Positions 26,189 through 37,300 of a DNA stretch of 64,000 bases are shown in pieces. Position 1 is the first letter of the stretch; every line of letters begins with the position of its first letter. The stretch comes from Sulfitobacter sp. 20_GPM-1509m (GTDB lineage: Bacteria; Pseudomonadota; Alphaproteobacteria; Rhodobacterales; Rhodobacteraceae): NCBI RefSeq assembly GCF_000620505.1, contig NZ_JIBC01000004.1:682001-746000 (forward strand), in the 5' to 3' direction. A program made the position numbers and the translations under genes. The notes below the pieces were generated by a model. It ran no database searches and had not been told where the DNA came from. It worked only from the letters and a program-made list of their open reading frames with translations.

Positions 26189-27631
26189 ATGACGACTGCC
26201 AAATCATCTCTGGGCGGCGGTATCTGGGTCACGGTTTCGCGGGTCCTGGCACAACTGATCCAGTTCGTGATCTTCATGGTGGCTGCGCGGATTCTGCAAC
26301 CGGCCGAATTTGGCATCTTTGCACTTGTGGCGGCGGTGATCGTTTTCCTGAACCAACTCGCGATTGCCGGATGGTCCGAATACATCCTGAACTGGCAGGG
26401 CGAGGTTGCAAGACTGCGCCATGCGTTGTTCGTGGCCTGTGTCGCGGGGGCTTTGCTTGCGGTTGCAGGGCTTGTGATGTCCTTGCCGATTGCGATGCTG
26501 TTCGAGCAACCCAATGCCGCGCCGCTTGCGCGTATCCTGTCCATGTCCGTGTTCTTTGCCGCCGTCGCCTCGGCCTATGCAGGCGTGCTGATCTGGCAGC
26601 ACAAACTTGCCGCATCCGCCATTTGCCCGTTGCTGGGCGAGGTCGTCAATCTTGCCGTGGCCATTCCAGCACTGCTGTCCGGTCAGGGTATCATGGCGCT
26701 GGCTTATGGCAGACTGGCCGGTGCCGTCGTTTTTTGCCTGTCCGCAGTTGCCATCGCACGCGTCGCCCCCGCAATCGCGCCTCAGCGATCTATCTATCAC
26801 GAGATCGGCCATTATTCCTGGAACATCACCCTCACACGGCTGCTCAGCGCGGCACGCGCCTATGGCGCAACGTTGATTGTTGGTGGTCTGATGGGCCCCG
26901 CCGCAGTGGGCTATTATCGCGCCGCCCAACGGGTGATCGGTGCGTTCGAGGAAATTGTGAGCGAACCGGTTCGGGTGCTGACCTGGAGTTTTTTCCGCAA
27001 ACTGCCCCGATCCGAACCCACCCATGCAACGTTCGGACCGGCAGCGGACCGTTTCTTTCCCATCCTCATTTATGCAAGCGCCCCGCTGTTCGTGGGGATC
27101 GCGATCATGGCCGATGATCTGGTGCGGGGCATCCTTGGCCCGGATTGGGACGCTGCGGTGCCCGTGGTGCAGATTTTGTCGATTGCCGCGTTGATACGCG
27201 CCTCTGGCACCGCATCAATCCCGATCCTGTCTCTGGTGGGCAAGGTCAAACTCCTGCCACGCTACATGCTGATCTACGCAGTAGTGACGCTGGCTTGTAT
27301 CGCGGTCGGTGCGATGTTCGGCCTGATCGCCACGGCGGTTTCCGAGGTTGTGGCGGCATTGGCGGTCTTTGCGATCAGCGCAAAGATCATGCAGCACCAC
27401 ACCGGCATGCGATGGACTTTCATTTTTGCGTCCAGTTGGCCCGCGCTTCCGGCCTTGGCCCTGTCAATCGCTGTGCCACTTGTCGCAGACCGGTATGAGC
27501 TGCTGACACAGATACACCCCCTGCTGCGCTTTCTGATGCTTGGGATGGCGATGATCATCGTCTACCTCCCCACCCTGACACTGTGCGACAGGACATTGTG
27601 GTCACGTCTTTCAGGGCGCGATTCTGGCTAG
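26189..27631 (+). CDS. Wzx-type oligosaccharide flippase
   Basis: 480 aa membrane protein with about 12-14 helices, of the MATE/PST (MOP) superfamily. It opens GGGIWVTVSRVLAQLIQFVIFMVAARILQPAEFGIFALVAA, typical of lipopolysaccharide/exopolysaccharide flippases, and has GLMGPAAVGYYRAAQRVIGAF in the middle. It should translocate undecaprenyl-linked repeating units across the inner membrane, working with the ExoY-like and Wzy-like proteins encoded 26 kb further right. The ribosome binding site is weak. Confidence 0.87.
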   Translation: MTTAKSSLGGGIWVTVSRVLAQLIQFVIFMVAARILQPAEFGIFALVAAVIVFLNQLAIAGWSEYILNWQGEVARLRHALFVACVAGALLAVAGLVMSLPIAMLFEQPNAAPLARILSMSVFFAAVASAYAGVLIWQHKLAASAICPLLGEVVNLAVAIPALLSGQGIMALAYGRLAGAVVFCLSAVAIARVAPAIAPQRSIYHEIGHYSWNITLTRLLSAARAYGATLIVGGLMGPAAVGYYRAAQRVIGAFEEIVSEPVRVLTWSFFRKLPRSEPTHATFGPAADRFFPILIYASAPLFVGIAIMADDLVRGILGPDWDAAVPVVQILSIAALIRASGTASIPILSLVGKVKLLPRYMLIYAVVTLACIAVGAMFGLIATAVSEVVAALAVFAISAKIMQHHTGMRWTFIFASSWPALPALALSIAVPLVADRYELLTQIHPLLRFLMLGMAMIIVYLPTLTLCDRTLWSRLSGRDSG

Positions 27632-28387
27632 AATTCGCCCCGGATTGCCGTTCCGGTTAACCAGAAATTCATCTTTTGAAGTCATCAAACTCCATGCAGG
27701 CGGAGAAATTTGATGACGTTTGATGTGAAAAATGACGGTTTTTCGGCGGAGATTGGCTCAATAGGGTCAAAACCAGTGAAAATTCTCTCATGTAATTTAC
27801 GAAATTTGCAATTTTGCAACTTTGCACGATGTTAGTTAGGCAACGACACCAGTTTATTTGTACTTTCCGGAGAAGTTCGGTGAACATAGGAGGCGAAATT
27901 TCAAAATGGCCCTAGCACATTGCAGAGATGCGAATCTGCGTCGAATCGTGGTCGAGTTCTGCGTCTTGTTTTGGGCTGCATTTCTGTCATTCATTCCGTT
28001 GCTCCACCCATAAGTTGCAAAAACTTGCGCTAATTCCACCGTAGGTAAGCCATTGTTGACTTACCCAAGAGCGGTCCAGATTGGTCGCTCCAAAATTCTT
28101 TACCCAAGGTCAGACGCAACATGAGGTACCGCCAAGACGGGCGGATACTACTATTTGTGGCGCGATCACTTCATTCTCTATCCTGGATTGAAGTTCCATC
28201 CGGCGCGGCTGCAGGCGTTAAAAAATTAGCTTTGGCCATTCAGAAATAATGCCTTATTCTGGCCTTAATAGAACGTCTAAATTTTTAAACTTGCTATTAA
28301 ATAGTCGGACTGACCTGCTGCTAAATTTCAATCAGAGCACAGGCCCTAATTTCTAATCAGTTCCGATAATTTGCTTAAGGACCTCAC
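27632..28387. other. 756-base AT-rich intergenic region upstream of the NRPS-PKS gene
   Basis: No convincing gene. It holds an inverted repeat at 27681-27717, another at 28044-28065 (GGTAAG/CTTACC), and a short remnant-like frame ending at TAG 28227-28229 that reads GGYYYLWRDHFILYPGLKFH on the plus strand without a start codon. A 42-codon ATG frame at 28121-28249 overlaps it and looks less protein-like. The last 130 bases are AT-rich and should carry the promoter of the NRPS-PKS gene; AAGGA precedes its ATG. The low GC compared with both sides suggests acquired or decayed DNA. Confidence 0.5.
27681..27717. repeat. Long inverted repeat downstream of the flippase gene
   Basis: GTCATCAAA-CTCC and GGAG-AAA-TTTGATGAC pair over 9 plus 4 bases with an 8-base loop and a small bulge. 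It lies 50 bases after the flippase stop. It has no U-run, so it may be a Rho-linked or processing hairpin, or an operator. Confidence 0.45.
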
Positions 28388-31300
28388 ATGTCGGTTGATG
28401 AATCAAAGTCGATTCCGACTGCGATATTTTATGACGCAAATCAAAGCCTTATAGATGGCTTTGCCAGGACAAGTGCTGCCGTGCCTGACACGGTGGCACT
28501 TGCCAGTGGCAATTCCCTTTACACCTATTCTCAAATGACCAAAGCATCCGACAGGATTGCGCGGCATCTTATGGCGATTGGTGTCAAACCCGGTGACAAT
28601 GTTGTTCTGATTTCAGACCGCACGGCAAACGCCGTGTTGGCGATGACGGGGATCATGCGTGCAGGCGCGGCCTATGTCCCGCTTGATCCTGCCTACGATT
28701 CCAAACAATTAACCTATATAATCAAAGACAGCCGCCCCAGGGTTATCCTGTGGGACACCCCCTATGGGCACCTTTCCCGATCCCTGTGCCCCAAAAAGGT
28801 CACCCGGCTGAGCGTTCAACATGCGTTGGACACTGCCGTGGACGGGACTGAGGCATTTCCAACGCTGCACGGCGATGATCCTTGCTATGTCATGTACACC
28901 TCGGGTTCGACCGGCAAACCCAAGGGCGTTGTCCTGCCACATCGCGCCATCCTGCGTTTGGGATACGATCAGCCCACCGGACAGGTTTTGCGCGGTGACG
29001 TGGCGCTGGCCAATTCGACAATCGCCTGTGACGCTTCGATGTGGGAAATCTGGGGACCGCTGCTGAACGGTGCAACCGTCGCACTGGTCACGCAGCCCAA
29101 GCCCGCTCTGGACGAAGTGGCGCGTGTCATCCGCGACGAGAAGGTAACCGTCACCTATTTTTACACCGGCCTCGCGCATCTGATGATCGAACATCACCTT
29201 GACGATCTGGGTGGCTTGCGGCTGTTCGGAGCGGGCGGGGACGTCATGTCGACGTCGCACATCCGAAAGTTGACCGAGGCCTATCCCGGCATCGATGTCA
29301 TCAACTGCTACGGTCCAACCGAAAATTCGGTCCTGACCACAATGCACAAGGTAACGCCCGAAGATCTTGTGACAGGGCCGATCCCGATCGGCATTCCCAC
29401 CGGTCATTGCGACTGTTTCGTCATCGACGAAGACAGACAGGTTTTGCCCGACGGCGCGCTGGGTCAGCTGGTTGCTGCAGGCCCGGGGGTGGCATTGGGA
29501 TACCTAAACCAGCCGGACAAGACGGCTGAGGCGTTCATACCCGATCCGCGTCCCGGCCACGAGGGGCTGGTCTATCTGACCGGTGATCTCGCGCAACGCC
29601 GTGACAGCGGCATTTACGATTTCTTCGGACGCGCCGACCGACAGGTCAAGCTGGGCGGTCGCCGGATCGAATTGGACGAGGTCGAACACCACCTGCGGGA
29701 GCTGCCGATGGTGACCGATGCCGCCGTCGTTCTTGCCACCGACAAGGGTGGTCGCAAGCGGATCGCGGCATTCATCAAACCGGCACGTAACATTGACGGC
29801 GACAACACCGGATTTATCCGTGAAGTGTTATCTGCCCTGGGCGAGAAACTGCACGACGGTATGTTGCCGCGCATCAACAGGGTCGTTGATGACTTTGCCC
29901 TGACAGCGAACAACAAGATCGACCGCAAGGCGCTGCTGGATCTGCTGAGCAAAGAGACCCCACCCGACACGGCAGATACGCCTGAGCAGGCGACCAGTAT
30001 CGCACAAACGCCCAGCGCGCACCAAATATCAAAGCTGATTGTCGCGCGTTGGAAACAGGCGCTTGGCGATATCGATCCCTCACATGACACGACATTTTTT
30101 GACGCGGGCGGCAGCTCTCTTGAATTGGTCGACGTGCACGCCGGGCTGATCAAGGATCTGGGCGTTTCCTTCGATATCATGGTGATGTTCGAAGCGCCCA
30201 AGCTGGGGCAACTGGCAAGCAAGCTGGCAGACATAGTGGTCAAAGCCCCGCCAAAAGTACCGCAGACCGATACGCCCACCGAAGCAGACGCCGCGCCTGT
30301 GAACGACAACCTGCCCGATACCGCCATCGCCATCGTCGGCATGGCCGCACGCCTGCCGGAAAGCGATAATCTCGACCATTTCTGGCAACATCTGTGCAAC
30401 GGCGAAAACCTGATCCGCCCGTTCGCGGCTGAAGACGCACAAGACAGCTACAGCGTGGCTGAAAGAGCCTCGGCTGCTTACGTGCCAGCGCGCCCGGAGC
30501 TTGCAAATGCAGGCATGTTCGACGCGAAATTCTTTGGCATGTACCCGCGCGAAGCGGCCCTGATGGACCCGCAAGCGCGGGTGTTCATGGAAATGGCGCA
30601 CGAGGCGCTGGAACGCAGCGGCCACGCTGCCCAGCGCGACAACGTCAGCGTCGGCGTGTTTGCGGGCTGTTCGATGAACTCCTACGTGATGCAAAACATG
30701 CTGGGCGACCGCGCCGAGATCGAGGCGTTCACGTCGAACTACCAAACCGGCAAATTCGCCGAAATCACCGGAAACATGCCCGACTGTCTGGCCACCCGCG
30801 TGGCCTTCAAGCTGGACCTGCGCGGTCCTGCCATGACCGTGCAAACAGCCTGTTCGACCTCGCTGACGGCAATTGCCCAGGCGATTTTGAACCTGCGGGC
30901 CGGGCAAGCGGACATCGCGCTGGCCGGGGGGGTATCGATCACCTTCCCGCAGAAACGCGGCTATATGGCTCAGGATGGCGGGCTGGCCTCGGATGACGGT
31001 ACCTGCCGGCCTTTTGACGAGGCAGCATCCGGCACGGTGTTTTCCCACGGCGGCGGCGTAGTGGTTCTGCGGCGGCTGAAGGATGCACTTGCAGACGGGG
31101 ACCATATTCATGCGGTGATCCGTGGTGTCGGAATCAACAACGACGGCGCGGACAAGATCGCCTTTACCGCGCCCACCGTCGGCGGGCAGGCGAACGCCAT
31201 CCGCCGCGCCCATGCAGATGCTGACGTCCCCGTTGATACGATTTCATATGTGGAATGTCATGGCACCGCCACGCCCATGGGGGACCCCATCGAAGTCAGC

Positions 31301-34300
31301 GGACTGCGCCAGGCCTTCGGGCCGGGCCTGCCCGAGGAAAGTTGCGCGTTGGGATCGGTCAAGGGCAACCTTGGACACATGGATGCCGGGGCGGGCGTGG
31401 TCGGGGTGATCAAAACCGTCCTGATGATGACCCACCGCACCCTGCCGCCACTGGCGAATTTCAAAAAACTGAACAGCCGCATCGACCTTGCAGGAAGCCC
31501 GTTCCGCATTCAGGCGCAGGGCGCGCCCTGGACGGCGGCCTATCCCCTGCGGGCAGGAGTAAGTTCGTTTGGCGTGGGCGGCACCAACGTGCATCTGGTG
31601 CTGGAAGAAGCGCCGCTGCCTGACACTATCGCCCCCGCTGACGGCGTTCAGACACTGGTACTGTCGGCCAAATCGCGCGAGGCGCTGGCCGAGATGAAAG
31701 ATGCGCTGGCCGACGCGGTCGAGGCGTCAGACGCGCCCGCGCTGGCCGACATCGCCTTTAGCCTGCAAGACGGCCGCGCGGCTTATGACATGCGTCTTGC
31801 GGTGTCAGGCGACGACCCCAAAGCGGTTGCGGCCTCTCTCCGCGCTGCCAGCCTGCCACGTGGCGCGGCACTTCAAGGTGATCCTGGGGTGTCATTCATG
31901 TTTCCCGGTCAAGGGTCGCAATACCCCGGCATGGGCAGCGGGCTGTATGAGACAGAGCCGGAATTCGCGCGCTGGATCGACCAAGGCGCAGAGATATTGC
32001 AACCGATCCTCGGTCTCGACGTCAAAACGATGCTGTGTTTCGGTGACCCGTCTGACAAGGACCTTGCCGCCGCCCTGCGCGAAACGCGGCTGACGCAGCC
32101 CGCCCTCTACCTGACGCAATACGCCTGTGCGCGTTTGTGGATGGCGCGTGGCGTCCAGCCTGTGGCGATGATCGGCCATTCGGTGGGCGAGTTCACCGCC
32201 GCGGCCCTCGCGGGCGTGTTCAGCTTTGAAACCGGGTTGAACATCATCAGCCAGCGCGGGCAACTCATGCAGGACCAGCCCGGCGGCGCGATGCTGTCGG
32301 TGCGCGCCCCGCTGGACGAACTGGCAGGCCACCTCGAAGCCGGTCTTGATATCGCCGCGCACAACGCCCCGCGGCTGAACGTGGTGGCGGGCGAAACTGC
32401 CGCTGTCGACCAGCTGGAACAGCGTCTGAAGGCGGCTGATATCGCCTGTTCCCGGCTGCACACCTCGCATGCGTTCCATTCGGCCATGATGGACCCTGTC
32501 AGCGAAGGGCTGGCCAAGGCGCTGAAAGACATGCCGCTGGCCGCACCCCGGATCCCTTACGTGAGCTGCGTCACCGGAACGTGGGTCACCGATGACGAAT
32601 GCACCGACCCTGCCTATTGGGCGCATCAGGCGCGTGCGCAGGTCAACTTTGCCGACGCCATTACCGTGCTTGCGGCGGATGAACCCGCGATCCTGCTCGA
32701 AGTCGGGGCCGGAAACACCCTGTCGTCGTTCTGCGGCCAGACCCTGCCACGCGATGCTGCCGTTGCAGTTGTACAATCGCTGCCCGATCACACCCGGCCC
32801 GAAAGCGACACCATCGCAATGGCGAACGGGTTCGGCCGTATTTGGGCCGCAGGCGGATCTGTAGATTGGGCCAAGCTGGGCCCACGCGGACACCGTCGGG
32901 TTGAGCTGCCAACCTATGCTTTCCAACGCAAGCTTCATTGGGTCGACCTCGCCTCCACCGAAAACTCACCAGCCGCCGCTCCGGTTTCCCCTCAAACGAC
33001 CGCTCCGCAAAAGGAAGCCCCGATTATGACCGCGCCGTCCATTCAACACCCGATTGATCGCAAACCCCGGCTGATAACCGAGGTGCTGGCCTTGCTCAGC
33101 GATGTCTCAGGCGAAGAACTTACACCTGATGACGCAGAGGCGACATTTCTTGACCTGGGCTTTGACTCGCTGTTCCTTGGGCAGGTCGCGCAAAAGCTGG
33201 GTGCGGAATACGGGCTTGAGGTGACCTTCCGCGAGCTTCTTGCCAAATACCCCACGGTCGCTGCCGTTGCCGGTCTGCTGGATGAAACACTTCCCGCCGA
33301 TGTGGTGGAGGCGCCTGCTCCGGTGGTGGAACAGGCCGCAATTGCACCTTCTCCGGTTGCCGCGGCAACACCCCCGGCTGTCGCACCGGTTGGGGCGGTC
33401 ACCGACACCGCAGCCACGTCCGTGATGCAGGCCCAGATCGCCGCGATGCAGGGGCTGTTCTCGCAGCAACTGGCGACGCTTTCCGGCGCACCTGCCGCTG
33501 TGCAGCAAGCGCCAGCACAGCCCGTCGCGTCGCAAGCCCCCGCCACACCACAGGCGGATGTCATCCCGTTGCCAAAGCCACAACCAGCCGCGACGGTCGC
33601 CACAAAGGCGAACTCGACCTTTTCCATCGGACGCGCCACCAACGCGGGCGGCGGCGATCTGACACCTGAACAGTCGGCTTTTGTCCGCGATCTGGCTGCG
33701 CGTTACAGCGCCAAGAGCCCGAAAACAAAAGAATATGTCGAAACCTATCGCCCGACGATGGCCGATCCACGCACCGCCGCAGGCTTTCGCGCCGAATGGA
33801 AGGAACTTGTGTTCCCCGTGGTTTGCGACCGCTCCAAAGGGTCGCGCATCTGGGACATCGACGGCAATGAATACATCGATCTGGTAAGCGGATTCGGGCA
33901 GACCGCCTTTGGTCATACGCCTGATTTCGTGGTCGAGGCGATCACCCGACAGATGGAGCGTGGATTTGCCATCGGGCCACAAAGCGACATGGCAGGCCCG
34001 ATCGCGGAACGCTTTGCGCGCTTTGTGGGTCACGATCGCGCAGCGTTCTGCAATACCGGATCCGAAGCGGTGATGGCTGCGATGCGCGTCGCGCGCACGG
34101 TGACCGGGCGTGACAGGATCGTGGTCTTTGGCAATGACTATCACGGCCAGTTCGACGAGGTGCTGGTGAAAGGCAAGAAAAGCCTGAACGATCCTACCGC
34201 CCTGCCCCTGGCACCCGGCATCCCCCGGTCCAGCCTGTCGTCGATGATTGTCCTGCCCTATGACGATCAAGCCAGCCTGGACTGGTTGACCGCCAACATC

Positions 34301-37300
34301 ACGACAATTGCCGCCGTGATCGTAGAGCCGGTGCAAAGCCGTCATCCCGATCTGCGTCCGCGTGAATTTGTGAAGTCGGTGCGCGAGATTACGCGCGATG
34401 GCGGGGCCGCCATGGTCATGGACGAGGTCGTGACCGGCTTCCGTGTCGGACCACGTGGCATGCAGGGCGTATGGGACATCGCCCCCGACATGGCGACCTA
34501 TGGCAAGGTCGTGGGGGGCGGCATGCCCATCGGCATGCTGGCAGGGTCCAAGCAGTTCATGGACGCGCTGGATGGCGGACAATGGCAGTTCGGTGACTCG
34601 TCGGTTCCCGAGGCGTCGCCGACCTTCTTTGCCGGCACTTTCGTGCGCCATCCGCTGGTGCTTGCCGCGATGGAAGCCACGATGGATCACATTGATGCGC
34701 ATGGACCCGACCTGTGGGAACGGACCGCGGATTTGACCGCTGACACCGCCCGGCGGCTAAATGACATTCTCGAAGCACGCGGCCTTGGCCGAGTGGTCGA
34801 AAGCTATTCAAGCTGGTTGGTCCCGCAGGTTACCGATCTGGACCCGAACGCTGTGCTGCTTTACCCGCTGATGCGCATGGCCGGTGTGCATGTGCAGGTC
34901 GGCTATGCCTTTATCTTCACCACGGCGCACACGCAGCACGATGCCGACACTGTGGTCTCCGCGTTTGAAAACGCGGTCGACACGCTGCGTGCGGTCGGCA
35001 TCCTTGGAAACGGCACATCGATGCCGGTTGCCTTGCCCCCCGTGGCCAAGGCGCCTGCGCCAACCAAAGGCATTCCCCTCACCGAAGCCCAGCGCGAAAT
35101 CTGGATGACGGCACAGCTGGGCCGGACTGCGTCATGCTGTTTCAATGAAAGTGGCTCGCTGGAGCTCAGCGGACCGCTGGACCTGGATGCATTGCAAACG
35201 GCGCTGGATCAGGTGATTGCCCGCCATGACGGGCTGCGCATGGTTTTTGCACGCAGCGGCGAAACCTTTGACATTCTCGATCCCTACACGCTGCCGCTGA
35301 AACTGCATGATCTGAGCGATGCAGACGATGCCGCAGTTGAGACGCTGCTGGCCGAGGATGCTGCGACCGAAATCGACATTGTCGCAGGCCCACCGCTGCG
35401 CGCCTTTGTGGTGCGCCGGACTGCTGACAAACATCTGCTTGTTCTCAATGCACATCACATTGTTTGCGACGGCTGGTCCTTTAACGTCATCGCTCAGGAT
35501 CTGGCCGCATTTTACACCCAAGCCGTGAACGGCACGCCGGCCGATCTGCCTGATGCACCTTCGTTTGCGGTTTTCGCCAGGGAAAAGGCTGTGGCAGCAT
35601 CCGCACCCGAAACGCTCGCATTCTGGCGCGACCGGTTCAAGGATGTGCCGGATCTGCCCGAGCTGCCCACAGATCGCGCGCGCCCCGAGATCAAATCCTT
35701 TGCAGGTGCCACATGCACCGCGCTTATCTCCGGCGACGTGATGCGCGCAGCACGCAAGGCCGGTGCGGCGCAAGGCTGCACACTGTTCTCAACACTCTTT
35801 GCCGCATTGCATATCACTGTCGCCAGACTGACCGGCTCCGACAACATCGTTCTCGGCGTGCCGACAGGCGGACAGGCCTTGCTGGAAAATCAGGCGATGG
35901 TCGGGCATTGCGTTAACTTCCTACCGATCCGCGTCGCGCAGGAACCGGACATGCAGACTTCGACCTTTTTGGCTCAGGTCGGCACGACGGTGATGGATGC
36001 CTTTGACAATCAGGATTACACCTATGGCACTCTGGTGCGTGATCTCGACATTCCAAGATCGCTCAACCGCCTGCCCCTGACCGAGATCCAGTTCAATCTG
36101 GAACGCCTGAGCGAAGGCCTCGAAATGGGCCCGCTAAAGGTCACCATGACCCCCAATGCCAAACGTGCGGTCAATTTCGATCTGTTTTTCAATGTGGTCG
36201 AACGCAAGGACGGGCTGCGGGTCGATGTAGACTATAACACCGACGTCTTTGACGCCGATACGGTGATGCGCTGGGTTGGCCATCTTGAGACCGTGTTGGG
36301 CGAGCTTGCAGCCGACACCGCGCGCCCGCTGGCGCAGCTTCCGATCACCTCGCAGGATGAACAGGTCTGGCTGGCCGAGACGCTGAATGCCACGCAGGTG
36401 CCAGTCACAGGTGCGCAGACGGTGCATGCGCGTGTCTCGCAAGCTTGTGCCCGGCACGCAGACCGCGCCGCCGTTGAGGACAGCGAAGGGCAGCACAGCT
36501 ATGCCAGCATCGCCGCCCGCAGCGATGCCATCGCGGCAGCGCTGCAAGCGCAGGGCGTCCGGAAAGGCGATCGAGTGGCCGTCGCGTTGCCCCGTTCAGC
36601 CGGATGCGTCGCAGCCTTGCTGGGCGTGATGAAAGCCGGGGCCGCTTACGTGCCCATCGACCAGACGCAGCCCGCCGACAGGCTGCGCATGATCCTGAAG
36701 ACAGCCGACGTCAGCGCCATCTTGCATGACGGCTCCAAGACGCCTGACTGTGCCAGCGGGTTGGACCTTCCGGCACTTTCACTTGATACAATGCCGACAG
36801 CGGGTACGCCCGAACCGGTCGAAACGGACGGCGACACTGCGGCCTATGTCATGTTCACATCCGGCTCGACCGGCACACCAAAAGGGGTAGAGATCGGTCA
36901 TGCTGCCGTCGTCAACCTTTTGGACACCATGGCGCGTGACACGAACTTTGGCGCCGAGAGCAGCCTGCTTGCGGTGACAACGATCATGTTCGACATCTCT
37001 GTTCTTGAGTTGTTTATGCCGCTGATCAGCGGCGGGCGCACAGTGATTGCTTCGCATGATGATGTTCTTGACGGCTTCCGGCTGGTCACACGGATCCAGC
37101 AGGGCGACATCAGCCACATGCAAGCCACGCCGACCCTGTGGAGCATGATGCTGGAAGCCGGGTTTGAGCCGGTTGAGGGCCTGACCCTGCTGGCCGGCGG
37201 CGAACCGTTGGCACAGGATCTGGCGGACAAGTTGACAGCAGGTGGATCGACACTTTGGAACGTCTACGGCCCGACCGAGACAACCATATGGTCCGCTGCC

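Noticed and set aside
28044-28065. GGTAAG-N10-CTTACC as a lux box or quorum-sensing operator
   Set aside because: Spacing is compatible but the arms do not match the lux-type consensus. Kept only as an inverted repeat.
33107-34702. 531-aa minus-strand frame inside the NRPS-PKS gene
   Set aside because: Antisense shadow of the aminotransferase region; low-complexity composition from the linker and no domain.
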